Source: Collimonas sp. OK307 (lineage in GTDB: Bacteria > Pseudomonadota > Gammaproteobacteria > Burkholderiales > Burkholderiaceae_D). From it: 64,000 bases of DNA. Made by a program: the position numbers and the translations under genes. The notes beneath the pieces were generated by a model. That model did no database searches, was not told the origin of the DNA, and worked only from the letters and a program-made list of their open reading frames with translations. Positions 35,864-45,001 of the stretch are shown here, piece by piece. Positions within the stretch are counted from its first letter, which is position 1, and each line of letters begins with the position of its first letter. The stretch lies in the NCBI RefSeq assembly GCF_900113705.1, contig NZ_FOQI01000005.1, positions 62,001 through 126,000 on the forward strand, read 5' to 3'.

Positions 35864-37048
35864 TCAACGTTCCGGGGGATCGTTGAATGCAGTTGCAGTA
35901 CCGGCGACGCCCGCGCTTTGTTCGCTGAGCTGCAATTCTTTCAAAAGAGCCGCCTGGCGCGCAGCGTTCGGGACAAGCTTTTGTCCTGGCTTCATCGCCG
36001 GCAGGATATAGTCGTTGACCATGCGTCGATACAGTTGCAGGTAAGTCGCATCTCGCAGCCCACCGTCGGTAGGCAACAGGCTGGTCATGACGACCACCGC
36101 ATTTTGTGTCGGCAGAACGGTAATGAATTGCCCCTTGAATCCCATCGCACCGAATTCCGGTTGCCCTTCGACGATATGATTGATCCAGCAATAGTAGCCG
36201 TAGTCTTTGGCGAGAGCCGGATTGGCCGGCGTTGTCATCTGCTTGATCCATGCATTGGGCACGATTTGTTTTTCGTGCCACTGGCCGCCGTTAAGCAGCA
36301 GCGTTCCCAGCTTGGCCATATCGATCGGGCGTAGTCTGAGTCCCCATCCGCCTGAGGCCGAACCGGTCTGGTCGACGCCATCCCAGCGGTAATGAGACAT
36401 GCCCAGCGGCTTGAATAATTTCTCTTCGGCGAATACATCTTCGCGCTGTCCTGCCGCCGCGCTCACCATTGCTCCTACCAGCACCGGATTGACGTCGGTG
36501 TAATCAAATTCTTTTCCGGGTGGCAGTCTGGCCTGGCTTTTCGCTGCTAACGCCAATCGGTTGGGAACACCGTAGTACAAGGTGTCGGAACCCTCGGTTT
36601 GCTTGTAAAACAAGCCGCTCGACATCGACAGCAGATCGCGCACGGCGATATCTTGCTTGTCTGCCAGCGCCGTTTTTAGCTCTGGATGCTTGGCGACTAT
36701 CCTGGGGACGATCTTGTCGGTCGGTGCGAGTTTTCCCTCACCCTCAAGAATACCTGTCAGCAGCGAGGTGACGCTTTTGGTTACCGAATACAACTCGTAA
36801 TTATTATCGCGCACCAGGCCGCCGCTGTAGCGTTCGAAAATGATCTTGCCATCTTTGATGACGAGCAGGCTGCGCACGTCCAGCTTATCCTTGCGTATCC
36901 ATTCCGACATGCGGATCAATGGCTCTGAATCGACGCCGACGATCTCGGGCAGGGTCGACGGAAAATCCGTGTCCTCTGCGCTGGCCGCAAACGTTGCAAT
37001 GCCGATGGCAGGCAGCAGAGCCAGGCGGATCAGGGTGGAAAATTTCAT
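35864..37048 (-). CDS. secreted beta-lactamase-fold serine hydrolase
   Basis: Protein of 394 residues with a signal peptide (about 1-24, cleavage after AASA). Class C beta-lactamase/esterase motifs are present: SVTK at 88-91 with the nucleophilic Ser88, then FDYTDVN at 181-187 with Tyr183, and GFKGQF near residue 310 in the position of the KTG box. Such proteins are esterases, amidases or D-aminopeptidases rather than true beta-lactamases; oligomer-hydrolase relatives also exist. AAGGAG lies eight bases upstream of ATG 37048. It lies between the FAH gene and the hydantoinase on the same strand. Confidence 0.88.
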   Translation of the reverse strand: MKFSTLIRLALLPAIGIATFAASAEDTDFPSTLPEIVGVDSEPLIRMSEWIRKDKLDVRSLLVIKDGKIIFERYSGGLVRDNNYELYSVTKSVTSLLTGILEGEGKLAPTDKIVPRIVAKHPELKTALADKQDIAVRDLLSMSSGLFYKQTEGSDTLYYGVPNRLALAAKSQARLPPGKEFDYTDVNPVLVGAMVSAAAGQREDVFAEEKLFKPLGMSHYRWDGVDQTGSASGGWGLRLRPIDMAKLGTLLLNGGQWHEKQIVPNAWIKQMTTPANPALAKDYGYYCWINHIVEGQPEFGAMGFKGQFITVLPTQNAVVVMTSLLPTDGGLRDATYLQLYRRMVNDYILPAMKPGQKLVPNAARQAALLKELQLSEQSAGVAGTATAFNDPPER

Positions 37049-37155
37049 CAATTCGCTCCTTGTTCAACAGGTTGTTGCGCACATATGGTCAGCATTGCCG
37101 TCCCCGCATTCTTAACGGGACCGGCCCGGCCGGCTTTTGCTCGACGCTACGTTGC

Positions 37156-38559
37156 TTAGATCGACGGCGTACCGCAGGGCAGGAACTGTCCGGCGCCAGC
37201 CGTACCGGTGAAGTCCTGATTCAGGCTGACCACTTTGCCGTGCGACAGCGTCAGCACCGGCCAGCCTTGTACCGTCTTGCCTTCATACGGCGTGTAATCG
37301 ACCTCGTGATGCAGCATGGTGTTGTTGATCACCACCTGGCGCTTGGTGTCCCACAATACGATGTCAGCATCGGCGCCGACCATGATCGACCCCTTGCGTG
37401 GATACAGTCCGTACATCTTGGCGGGATTGGTCGCAGTCAAAGCGACGAATTGATGGACGTCAAGCCGGCCTTCCATCACACCGTCGGAGAACAGCAGCGG
37501 CAAGCGGGTTTCCAGGCCGGGGATACCGTTCGGAATATATTGGAACGGCTGTTCCTTGCCACCCAGTTTTTTACCCTCGGCATCGTCATAACGGAACGGC
37601 GCATGATCGGATGAGAAGATGCTGAATGCACCGTTGGTCAAACCGTCCCATACCGCTTTTTGATTTTCATGGTCGCGTGGTGGCGGGCTGCAGACGCATT
37701 TGGCGCCGTGGTAGCCTTCGCCGCCAAGATCATGTTCAGTGAGGAACAGATATTGCGGGCAGGTCTCGGCATAGATGCGCAAGCCGCGGCCATGCGCCCA
37801 GCGGATCTGTTCGATTGCTTCGCGTCCCGATACATGCACGATCAGGATCGGTACGTCGACCAGTTCCGAGAACGTGATGGCGCGGTGCGTAGCTTCCCGC
37901 TCCACCGCCATCGGTCGGGACACCGCATGATACTTCGGTGCGCTGTGGCCGGCATCGCTCAGGCGGTCGGTCAGCCAGCCGATGCAATCGGAGTTTTCCG
38001 CGTGGATCATCACCAGCGCCTTATGCTCGCGCGCCACCGACAGCACTTCCAGTATTTCGCGGTCGTTGAGTTTCAGATCGTCGTACGTCATGTAGATCTT
38101 GAACGAGGTATAGCCCTGCCGGATCAGGTCCGGCAATTCTTCCTGCAATACCTTCGGAGTCGGATCGGCGACGATCAGGTGAAAGGCATAATCGATTACA
38201 GCCTTGCCGCCAGCCCGTCGATGATAATCCTCGACTGCTGCATACAGCGAACCGCCTTTGCTTTGCGCCGCAAACGGAATCACCGTGGTGGTTCCGCCGC
38301 AGGCAGCGGACCGGGTTCCAGTAAAAAAATCATCCGCCATGCGCATGCCGTCCGGCATTGGCTGATCCAGGTGGCAATGGGCATCCACGCCGCCCGGCAA
38401 GACTAATAAGCCGGTCGCATCAATTTCTTCAGCGCCGGCCGGTAAATTCTTGCCGAGTGCCTCGATCTTGCCGTCGCGAATGCCGATATCGCATTGAAAT
38501 CGGTCAGACGCGGTCGCCACATCGGCATTGCGAATGACCAGGTCGAACGCTGTTGTCAT
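37156..38559 (-). CDS. hydA: D-hydantoinase / dihydropyrimidinase
   Basis: Cyclic amidohydrolase of 467 residues opening dihydropyrimidine or hydantoin rings. All expected binuclear metal ligands are visible: His61 and His63 (DAHCHLDQPM), carboxylated Lys154 (TSFKIYMTYDD), His186 (IHAENSD), His242 (IVHVSG) and Asp318 (SSDHAPF). Length and ligand spacing match bacterial D-hydantoinases. GGAGAAAA precedes the ATG. No N-carbamoyl amino acid hydrolase lies beside it; the neighbour is an Asp/Glu-racemase-fold enzyme, so the product fate is unclear. Confidence 0.94.
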   Translation of the reverse strand: MTTAFDLVIRNADVATASDRFQCDIGIRDGKIEALGKNLPAGAEEIDATGLLVLPGGVDAHCHLDQPMPDGMRMADDFFTGTRSAACGGTTTVIPFAAQSKGGSLYAAVEDYHRRAGGKAVIDYAFHLIVADPTPKVLQEELPDLIRQGYTSFKIYMTYDDLKLNDREILEVLSVAREHKALVMIHAENSDCIGWLTDRLSDAGHSAPKYHAVSRPMAVEREATHRAITFSELVDVPILIVHVSGREAIEQIRWAHGRGLRIYAETCPQYLFLTEHDLGGEGYHGAKCVCSPPPRDHENQKAVWDGLTNGAFSIFSSDHAPFRYDDAEGKKLGGKEQPFQYIPNGIPGLETRLPLLFSDGVMEGRLDVHQFVALTATNPAKMYGLYPRKGSIMVGADADIVLWDTKRQVVINNTMLHHEVDYTPYEGKTVQGWPVLTLSHGKVVSLNQDFTGTAGAGQFLPCGTPSI

Positions 38560-38585
38560 GATGGTTTTCTCCGCTTATCTAATAC

Positions 38586-39314
38586 TTAGACGACTTCCTG
38601 GAACAAACGGCCCCAGCCGGTCAGCTTGGTGGTGTCGTAACCGGCGATGCGCAGCGATTTCCAGACCACGGTGGAAATGGTGTCGTAGATTGGCACACCG
38701 GTTTCCGCTTCCAGTTCCGGCACCAGGTGCGCTGCTTTCAGATTGGTGCAGAAGGTCGAAATCGCTTTCGGGTCCTTGCGGGCAACCTCGCGCACCATGC
38801 TGCGAATCTGGTCTTCGGTGACTTCAGAGAAGGAAAAATTCACATGCAGGTTCAGGTGACGTTCAGCGATGCAGTTGAAACCCGAACGACCATAGTTCTC
38901 GATGATCTTTTCCATTACATTGTCGAGATAAGGTGTCACCAGGCCGAAATCCTTGGCATTGGTTTTTTCCAGGATTTCATTTAACGCCAGCACTGAAGTA
39001 GTGGCCGGAATGCCGGTTGCTTCAGTAATACGCTGGCATAACCGTTCATCGGCTTCGAAGCCGAGCCAGCCGGACGAGGTGCCGTTCCAGCCGATGACGT
39101 CGACCTTGGCATCGGCCAGCAGCATCGCGGCTTCGATGATCTTGCTGTCGTCGAATTGTCCCAGTGCCTGGTCGCGCAACGATATTTCAGTCACGGTGAA
39201 ACGGGAGAAATGGGCGGAAACGCCAGGCAGTCCGCTGACCATGGCGCTGGTGATCGGCTCCAGCGAAGTATTGGAAGAAGGGGTCAACATGCCCAAGAGA
39301 GTGCGCTTTGTCAT
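38586..39314 (-). CDS. Asp/Glu racemase-fold enzyme with a single catalytic-position Cys (arylmalonate decarboxylase / maleate isomerase-like)
   Basis: Protein of 242 residues. The N-terminal GMLTPSSNTSLEPI is that of maleate isomerase and arylmalonate decarboxylase. The second catalytic Cys is present (Cys189 in TFCTNLKA), but the first position holds Gly78 in WNGTSSG rather than Cys. One Cys plus Gly at these positions is the arrangement of arylmalonate decarboxylase (Gly74/Cys188 in the Bordetella enzyme), not of two-Cys racemases or maleate isomerase. It follows the MFS gene and precedes hydantoinase by 26 bases, so all probably serve one pathway. True substrate unknown. Confidence 0.82.
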   Translation of the reverse strand: MTKRTLLGMLTPSSNTSLEPITSAMVSGLPGVSAHFSRFTVTEISLRDQALGQFDDSKIIEAAMLLADAKVDVIGWNGTSSGWLGFEADERLCQRITEATGIPATTSVLALNEILEKTNAKDFGLVTPYLDNVMEKIIENYGRSGFNCIAERHLNLHVNFSFSEVTEDQIRSMVREVARKDPKAISTFCTNLKAAHLVPELEAETGVPIYDTISTVVWKSLRIAGYDTTKLTGWGRLFQEVV

Positions 39315-39383
39315 TTGTATTGCTCCGTAAATAATATGGTAAAACGTTGAAACGTTGATTTAGTGTTTCGCGTCAGGCGGAAA

Positions 39384-40685
39384 TCAGATCGGGATTTTTT
39401 TCTCGTAATCGATGCCGGTCGAGCAGATGAACAAGCCGACGCCAGCCGCTGCAAAGAACATCAGCGCCAGGAAGTAAGAGCCGGTTACTTGCACGATGGT
39501 GCCGACGATAATCGGCACGCAGATGCCGCCGATGTTGCCGCCCAGGTTCATCAGGCCGCCCAGGAAGCCCACCTTGTCGCGAGTGCCAAGAATTGACGGA
39601 ATGCACCAGTACAGGCCGCACCAGCGGATGAAGAACAAGGTTACGGATAACATCACCACGACCGTTGTCGCGTCTTTGATGTAAGCCACAGAGAAGATCG
39701 AGAACGTGGCAATCACGGCGGCGATGCCAAACAGCGTGCGCATCACTTTGTTAGGTGAACCGCCGGCTGCTTTCCATTTGTCGGCGATGTAGCCGCCAAC
39801 CAGTTCGCCGACAAAGCCGGAGAAGAAAATGATGAAGCTGGCGCCGCCCATTTGCTTGATGTCGAAACCATGCACTTTGTTCAGGTAGTTCGGCATCCAG
39901 GTCAGCAAACCGTAGAACACCGAGTTGAAGCACATCCAGCCGAAGAACATGAACAGCACCGATTTGTGTTTGAAGAAATCAAGGGAGCGGCCGCTCAGGT
40001 TAGCCGGTTCTTTCTTGAACTCGCTGGCTTGCGCTGCTTCGATGTAGCTGGCTTCGGCGTCATTGACACCACTATGGTCGCGCGGATTGTTGCGGATGTA
40101 ATACCAGGCCCATATGCCGGCCAGTACGGTGCCGACACCGGCCACCACGAACGCCAGGCGCCATGATCCGAGCGTCGTGATCAGCGCTGTGATGATGATC
40201 GCGCCCAGCGCAGCGCCGAGCGGTGCGCCGCCATCGAGCAGTGTGGCGCCGCGGCCGCGTTCGTTTTGCGTCATCCAGATCGCATTCAGTTTGCCGCCGG
40301 CCGGATAGATCGGCGCTTCTGCCGCACCCAGGCCGAGGCGTGTCAATAACAATGCGGTGGAACTGGTGCAAACCGCGGCGAGTGCCTGGAATGCGCCCCA
40401 GAAGACTGTCGCGATGGCGATCACGATACGCGGTTTGAAACGATCGGCCAGCATGCCGCCGGGGATTTGCATGAACGCATAAGTCCAGAAGAAGGAACTC
40501 AGGATCAAGCCTTGCATGGCCGGACCGAGATCGAACTCTTTTGCGATCAGCGGCATGGCGACTGATAGCGATGCGCGGTCGATGTAGTTAATCGAAATTA
40601 GTAGCAACATGGTGAAGAAAATCTTCCATCGGACGGAAGTTTTTCCTGCTGTTGCTACCGCTGCTGTATTGGTTGTGGCGTCCAT
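39384..40685 (-). CDS. MFS transporter, anion:cation symporter type
   Basis: Membrane protein of 433 residues with 12 predicted segments. N-terminal NYIDRASLSVAMPLIAKEFDLG and the loop MLADRFKPRIVIAIATVFWG are those of the ACS family (phthalate, hexuronate, tartrate and similar acids). GGAGACGAA precedes ATG 40685; the longer ORF to 40760 is not supported. It is the first gene of the minus-strand hydantoinase operon, divergent from gntR, and presumably imports the substrate. Confidence 0.9.
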   Translation of the reverse strand: MDATTNTAAVATAGKTSVRWKIFFTMLLLISINYIDRASLSVAMPLIAKEFDLGPAMQGLILSSFFWTYAFMQIPGGMLADRFKPRIVIAIATVFWGAFQALAAVCTSSTALLLTRLGLGAAEAPIYPAGGKLNAIWMTQNERGRGATLLDGGAPLGAALGAIIITALITTLGSWRLAFVVAGVGTVLAGIWAWYYIRNNPRDHSGVNDAEASYIEAAQASEFKKEPANLSGRSLDFFKHKSVLFMFFGWMCFNSVFYGLLTWMPNYLNKVHGFDIKQMGGASFIIFFSGFVGELVGGYIADKWKAAGGSPNKVMRTLFGIAAVIATFSIFSVAYIKDATTVVVMLSVTLFFIRWCGLYWCIPSILGTRDKVGFLGGLMNLGGNIGGICVPIIVGTIVQVTGSYFLALMFFAAAGVGLFICSTGIDYEKKIPI

Positions 40686-40773
40686 TTCGTCTCCATTTAG
40701 GGTGAACAGTTCTTTCCAGCTCTTATTTGCGCACGGTATTTTCCTTGCTGGTGTAAGCATATAATACTTAATC

Positions 40774-40783
40774 TGTAATTACA
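40774..40783. promoter_or_regulatory. candidate GntR operator
   Basis: TGTAATTACA is a perfect palindrome in the AT-rich divergent region between the MFS gene and gntR. FadR/VanR-type GntR proteins often bind short palindromes of this kind placed between divergent promoters. Only one copy is evident, so this is a suggestion. Confidence 0.35.
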
Positions 40784-40880
40784 AGTTATGTAAGTTGTTG
40801 ATTTATAGTGTTATTTAAAACTTTAATTGATGTGTGTTAAGATTTTTTATTAAAATCAGCCAAGATGTGATGTAAACGCC

Positions 40881-41588
40881 ATGTTGATCGCGCCCGAAAC
40901 AACCACCAAAGTGAAGACCAGTCCCGTCAATGGCCGGGGCTTGCGTCGTAGCGGGCTTTCAAGCGAGATTGCCGACCGGCTGCGCGAAATGATCCAGGAG
41001 GGCGAGCTTGCGCCGGCCAGCCGCATCATGGAAAAAGAGTTGTGCGAATATTTCGAAATTTCAAAAACACCGCTGCGCGAGGCGCTGAAAGTGCTGGTGG
41101 CGGAAGGCTTGATCAAGCATCGCCAGCATCTCGGTTACCACATCTCCGAAATAGACATCGATGAAATCGGGTCGATTTTTGACGTGCTGCACGGATTGGA
41201 AGAGTTGGCCGGCCGGCAGTTATGTATACGCATTGATGAAGAAGCGCTGAGCGCGATCGAACGCAAGCATCAGGCCATGGTCGTGCATCACGTTAACGGC
41301 AAGCGCATCGCCTATTTCCGGCTGAACCAGGAAATCCATCAAATGATCGTGGACGCCGCCCGCAATCCGGTGCTGTCGTCGATCTATGCAAACCTGATGG
41401 CAAAAATCCATCGTGCACGCGGCGTCGCCAATGCAGAATCCCTGCGCTGGCAGGAATCGCTGCTTGAGCATGAACAAATCATGCAAGCGCTAAGCACCAG
41501 TTCGGCAAGCCTGCCGCAGGTATTGCGCGAGCATTCCGAACATACCGCTGCTGAAGTTATGAAAGCACTACACCAGCTGGCTTCCTAG
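40881..41588 (+). CDS. GntR family transcriptional regulator (FadR/VanR subfamily)
   Basis: Regulator of 235 residues. The N-terminal winged helix ([49 protein letters not shown]) is followed by an all-helical FCD ligand domain (about residues 95-220), with likely metal-binding residues in [19 protein letters not shown]. Divergent from the MFS/racemase/hydantoinase operon, so probably its repressor, with a small-acid ligand. Confidence 0.93.
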   Translation: MLIAPETTTKVKTSPVNGRGLRRSGLSSEIADRLREMIQEGELAPASRIMEKELCEYFEISKTPLREALKVLVAEGLIKHRQHLGYHISEIDIDEIGSIFDVLHGLEELAGRQLCIRIDEEALSAIERKHQAMVVHHVNGKRIAYFRLNQEIHQMIVDAARNPVLSSIYANLMAKIHRARGVANAESLRWQESLLEHEQIMQALSTSSASLPQVLREHSEHTAAEVMKALHQLAS

Positions 41589-41646
41589 ACGGCGGCAAGC
41601 CAGCATGCGACCACACCGTCAAATCAAATTCAACGAGGAGATAAGC

Positions 41647-42837
41647 ATGGCAAACACAAGAGAAGTAGTTATCGTCGGCGCTGCACGTACCGCGATCGGG
41701 ACATATGGTGGCGCGTTGAAGGATTTCGCGCCGGGCGAGCTGGGCGCGATTGCTGTCAAGGAAGCGTTTGCACGGGCCGGGGTTGATCCGCTCCAGGCCG
41801 GCCAGATCATATTCGGCAACGTCATACACACCGAAGCGCGCGACATGTACGTGTCACGCGTGGTGGGTATCAATGCCGGCATGGGTAAAGAGTCCACGGC
41901 GCTGACGCTTAACCGCCTGTGCGGCTCGGGCTTGCAAGCCATTATCACCGCAGCAAATTCGATCCAGCTGGGCGAGACCGATGTCGCTGTCGGCGGCGGC
42001 GTCGAAAGCATGAGCCGCTCGATGTACGGCACCCAGGCTGCACGCTGGGGCGCGCGCATGGGTGACGTCAAGATGGTCGACATGATGGTGGGCGCCTTGT
42101 CGGATCCTTTCGGCGGTGGGCATATGGGTATCACTGCTGAAAACGTGGCGGAGAAATACAGTATCTCGCGTGAAGAGCAGGACGCATTCGCCCTGGAAAG
42201 CCAGCGACGTGCGACTGCAGCCATCGCTGCCGGTCACTTCAAGTCGCAGATCGTGCCGGTCGAAATCAAGACCCGTAAAGGCATCACGCTATTCGATACC
42301 GACGAATATCCAAAGGCCGACGCCACCATGGAGTCGCTGGCGAAGCTCAAGCCGGCATTCAAAAAAGAAGGCGGTACAGTCACGGCCGGTAACGCGTCGG
42401 GCATTAACGACGGTGCGGCTGCCTGTGTCCTGATGGCAGCTGATGCTGCAGCTCAAGCCGGTTTGAAGCCACTGGCGCGTGTGGTGTCCTATGGGGTGGC
42501 CGGGGTTGATCCGTCGATCATGGGAACCGGTCCGATTCCTGCGGTCCAACTGGCGTTGAAACGTGCCGGCCTTAGCCTCAGCGACATGGCGGTGATCGAG
42601 TCGAATGAAGCGTTTGCTGCGCAGTCGCTGGGTGTTTGCAAAGGATTGGGACTTGATCCTGCGCTGACCAATGTCAATGGCGGCGCCATCGCGCTTGGCC
42701 ATCCGTTGGGCGCGAGCGGCACGATTATTGCGGTCAAATGTCTGTATGAATTGATCCGCACTAACAAGCGCTACGGCCTGATCACCATGTGCATTGGCGG
42801 TGGTCAAGGCATCGCGCTGATCATCGAGCGTCTTTAA
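41647..42837 (+). CDS. acetyl-CoA C-acetyltransferase (thiolase)
   Basis: Cytosolic thiolase of 396 residues, condensing two acetyl-CoA or cleaving 3-ketoacyl-CoA. The catalytic residues are present: Cys92 (NRLCGSG), His352 ([10 protein letters not shown]) and Cys382 (CIGGGQG). Length and sequence style are those of PhaA/BktB/AtoB-like biosynthetic or degradative thiolases. GAGGAG lies seven bases before ATG 41647. It lies 58 bases after gntR on the same strand and may be cotranscribed; its connection to hydantoinase genes is unclear. Confidence 0.95.
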   Translation: MANTREVVIVGAARTAIGTYGGALKDFAPGELGAIAVKEAFARAGVDPLQAGQIIFGNVIHTEARDMYVSRVVGINAGMGKESTALTLNRLCGSGLQAIITAANSIQLGETDVAVGGGVESMSRSMYGTQAARWGARMGDVKMVDMMVGALSDPFGGGHMGITAENVAEKYSISREEQDAFALESQRRATAAIAAGHFKSQIVPVEIKTRKGITLFDTDEYPKADATMESLAKLKPAFKKEGGTVTAGNASGINDGAAACVLMAADAAAQAGLKPLARVVSYGVAGVDPSIMGTGPIPAVQLALKRAGLSLSDMAVIESNEAFAAQSLGVCKGLGLDPALTNVNGGAIALGHPLGASGTIIAVKCLYELIRTNKRYGLITMCIGGGQGIALIIERL

Positions 42838-42872
42838 CGTGACTTGACGCGATTTTTTTTCAACGAGAGAAT

Positions 42873-42901
42873 AATCGCTACGTAATCGCTACGTAATCGC
42901 T
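42873..42901 (+). repeat. 11-bp tandem repeat
   Basis: AATCGCTACGT occurs twice in tandem, followed by a partial third copy (AATCGCT), in the short intergenic region between the thiolase and the DUF882 gene. Probably slippage-derived; no function is evident. Confidence 0.7.
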
Positions 42902-42916
42902 GCGGGCTGCAGGCAA

Positions 42917-43582
42917 TCAACCTTTCCAGGTGCGCTGCAGTCCCGTATCGGCATGAATCCAGCCACCGTTTTTCCCCGGCCGATAATAGAAGCCGACGCC
43001 GCCTTGGCGGAAGCTGCGTATCAAGCCGCCCAGCACGTCGGCATCCAGTTGGGTGAGGCGGATATCAGCCGCGCGACCTTCCAAATGCAATGATTTGCGC
43101 GCCGCCGGCACGCCGGTTTCGATCAGGTGCTGATTGGTGCTTGCAGTCCGGAATCCGGACAGGATTTCGAGGGGCTGGCTGATGCCATAGCGTGCGATAA
43201 AAGCCTGTGTGCCCCACAAGGTCTCAAGCAGCTTGGGATCTATCGGCGCCGTTTGCTTGCCTTGAACGTCCCGCAGCAGGTGGCATAACTGCTGATAAGC
43301 GGATTCCTGGATTTCCCCGTCTTTCCAGTACAGTAGCCTGGCGCGTTCGCCGCTGGCCGGGCGCGTCACTTCCAGCACCCGAGGCTTGAGCCAGAACTCC
43401 ATGTCTACCAGTTGCGCGTCAAAGATATCCGGCGGCGGGTCCATCGGCGCCGGCGCGCCGGAAGGGTTGGCGGAAGTCTCTTTCGCGAAAGCCGTTGAAG
43501 CTGTAAATGGCAACTGACTGGAAAAGAGTCCGGAGGCGGTCAGGAACAAGCTCTTCTGCAGGAAATTTCGGCGCGATGACAT
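42917..43582 (-). CDS. DUF882 / YcbK-like murein peptidase (M15-related), Tat-exported
   Basis: Protein of 221 residues with a twin-arginine signal (MSSRRNFLQKSLFLTASGLF). The C-terminal domain, about residues 85-220, carries the M15/YcbK zinc-site pattern: His and Asp in SLHLEGRAADIRL and His in GGWIHADTG. Relatives such as MepK cleave peptidoglycan crosslinks. The gene stands alone between convergent thiolase and the GST gene. Identification is from the signal and metal-site layout. Confidence 0.88.
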   Translation of the reverse strand: MSSRRNFLQKSLFLTASGLFSSQLPFTASTAFAKETSANPSGAPAPMDPPPDIFDAQLVDMEFWLKPRVLEVTRPASGERARLLYWKDGEIQESAYQQLCHLLRDVQGKQTAPIDPKLLETLWGTQAFIARYGISQPLEILSGFRTASTNQHLIETGVPAARKSLHLEGRAADIRLTQLDADVLGGLIRSFRQGGVGFYYRPGKNGGWIHADTGLQRTWKG

Positions 43583-43707
43583 GGAGGTCCAAATGTGATG
43601 GGATGGCCGATTTTATCGCACCATCCTCACTTTGAGTAGCCGCCGGTTTTTACGCGCCGATTCGCGTTACCTGAAAAGCAGTCGGGCTGCAATCAGTCGG
43701 GCTGCGC

Positions 43708-44412
43708 TCAGTCGCGCTTCGGAATCGTAAGACCTTTAGCGACAGCCGGGCGCGCGACAAACGCCGCCAGCGCTCGCGTGACATGCGGAAAATCCGCAAT
43801 CCCCACCAGGTCGCCCGCTTCGTAGAAGCCGATCAGGTTGCGTATCCACGGGAAGGTGGCGATGTCAGCGATGGTATAGGTATCTCCCATAATCCAGTCG
43901 CGCTCGGCGAGGCGTTGATTGAGTACCGCCAGCAGGCGCTTCGATTCCTCCACGTAGCGGTCGCGCGGACGTTTGTCTTCGTAGTCCTTGCCGGCGAATT
44001 TATTGAAAAAGCCAAGCTGGCCGAACATCGGTCCGATGCCGCCCATCTGGAACATCAGCCACTGGATGGTCTCGTAGCGTCCGGCAAGATCTTTCGGCAT
44101 GAACTTGCCGCTCTTGTCCGCCAGGTAAATCAGGATCGCACCCGATTCAAACAGCGGCAGCGGTTTGCCATCCGGGCCATTGGGATCGAGGATCGCCGGA
44201 ATCTTGTTATTGGGATTGAGCGACAGGAATTCCGGGGAGGTCTGGTCGTTGGTGCCGAAGCTGACTAGATGCGGCTCGTAAGGCAGGCCGGTTTCTTCCA
44301 GCATGATCGAGATCTTGACGCCATTGGGTGTCGGCAGCGAATACAGCTGGATCCGGTCGGGATGCTGGGCAGGCCATTTTTTGGTGATGGGGAATGTGGA
44401 AAGATCGGTCAT
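43708..44412 (-). CDS. glutathione S-transferase family protein
   Basis: Protein of 234 residues. A thioredoxin-like N-domain with PTPNGVKISIMLEETGLPYEPH and the cis-Pro/ESGA region (NNKIPAILDPNG...LFESGAILIYLADK) is followed by the helical C-domain (DWIMGDTYTIADIATFPWI). The pattern is that of the YfcG/Ure2-like nu-class, which use glutathione disulfide. ATG 44412 chosen; a TTG one codon earlier is not needed. No operon partners. Confidence 0.92.
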   Translation of the reverse strand: MTDLSTFPITKKWPAQHPDRIQLYSLPTPNGVKISIMLEETGLPYEPHLVSFGTNDQTSPEFLSLNPNNKIPAILDPNGPDGKPLPLFESGAILIYLADKSGKFMPKDLAGRYETIQWLMFQMGGIGPMFGQLGFFNKFAGKDYEDKRPRDRYVEESKRLLAVLNQRLAERDWIMGDTYTIADIATFPWIRNLIGFYEAGDLVGIADFPHVTRALAAFVARPAVAKGLTIPKRD

Positions 44413-44504
44413 CAAAATTCCTTTTTGCTGGTATTGATCTGCTTGAAATGTGCCGGCGCCAAACGCCGAAAAATGCTTAGTCTAAAGCAAGCCGGGTAAA
44501 GATG

Positions 44505-44530
44505 CTCTGACCCCGCTTAGTTTGGGCTGC
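44505..44530. repeat. short dispersed-repeat fragment
   Basis: TGACCCCGCTTAGTTTGGGC here closely matches the right end of the stem-loop at 61161-61216 (CGACCCCGGTTAGTTCGGGC). It looks like one end of a REP-like palindromic element of this genome. Confidence 0.5.
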
Positions 44531-44700
44531 GCGTCGCATACACCGTAAAAACTTCAGTATTGCAACTTGTGTCGGTACCTACGCTTCGAGGACGGGGCCG
44601 ATAGCGGTGTTGCTAAATAGATTTCAAGCAGGTTCTTAGTATGTTTCCTATGCAAAACACTAAACCGCATACGAAACAAAAAGAGCTTTCTTTTTGCTGG

Positions 44701-44766
44701 ATATCTGCTATATTTTATTCCAATATAGTTCACATATGGTTCTGTGTTTTATATATGAGACAAATG
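44701..44766 (+). promoter_or_regulatory. promoter/operator module, copy 1
   Basis: 45 of 66 bases are identical, without gaps, to 46501-46566. The first 15 (ATATCTGCTATATTT) are identical and contain an extended -10-like TGCTATATT. Two CATATATG-like boxes follow with starts 19 bp apart (CACATATG at 44731, TATATATG at 44750), and both copies end with ACAAATG. Placement downstream of the -10 suggests repression by roadblock. The IclR protein of the cluster is the likely binder (inference). Confidence 0.6.
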
Positions 44767-44780
44767 GCGATGGTCTGCAT

Positions 44781-44800
44781 AACGGAGCTTGCTCCGTTTT
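44781..44800 (+). promoter_or_regulatory. short hairpin with T run (attenuator-like) in the transporter leader
   Basis: AACGGAG pairs with CTCCGTT around the tetraloop CTTG, followed by TTAT. It lies between the operator module and the leader ORF. It is weaker than the other terminators in this window but has the right form for attenuation. Confidence 0.4.
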
Positions 44801-44863
44801 ATGTGTGACAAACAGCCGTTGTGATGGGTACGAAGTTACCTGCATTAACTAGCCAGAGGCACT

Positions 44864-45001
44864 ATGATCAAAATCGCATTTCGCCATGTCGGCAGCAACG
44901 TTGTCTGCCGACAGACAACGGGCGCGTTTGCCGCCCCCCTCGCCACGCTTAGCTACGTGTGCCCAAGCGCTGCCAATTCGACAACGCGGGGGATTTCATG
45001 A
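44864..45001 (+). CDS. 45-codon leader ORF coupled to the MFS gene
   Basis: Short ORF of 45 residues beginning MIKIAFRHVGSNVVCRQTTG. AGAGG lies six bases before the ATG, and its TGA overlaps the ATG of the transporter gene (ATGA), the usual arrangement for translational coupling. It has two Cys and no recognisable domain. Codons 8-19 coincide with two mutually exclusive hairpins, so ribosome position on this ORF could choose between them. Coding is unproven; comparison with relatives would decide. Confidence 0.4.
   Translation: MIKIAFRHVGSNVVCRQTTGAFAAPLATLSYVCPSAANSTTRGIS
44887..44920 (+). promoter_or_regulatory. two mutually exclusive hairpins
   Basis: Stem 1: TGTCGGCAG (44887-44895) with CTGCCGACA (44905-44913), 9-base loop. 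Stem 2: CGTTGTCTG (44899-44907) with CAGACAACG (44912-44920), loop CCGA. Both are perfect 9-bp stems sharing bases 44905-44907 and 44912-44913, so only one can form at a time, as in attenuators and RNA switches. Confidence 0.5.

Larger units (their letters stand above)
44413..44863. other. promoter region of the IclR-controlled cluster
   Basis: About 450 bp between the GST gene and the first cluster gene. It holds the repeat fragment at 44505, an AT-rich promoter/operator module at 44701-44766 and a hairpin at 44781-44800. No protein gene is evident before the leader ORF at 44864. Confidence 0.5.

Noticed and set aside
35864-37048. Antibiotic-resistance beta-lactamase
   Set aside because: It has the SxxK fold motif but lacks a canonical class C KTG box and Y-A/S-N motif; context and sequence fit the esterase/oligomer-hydrolase group.
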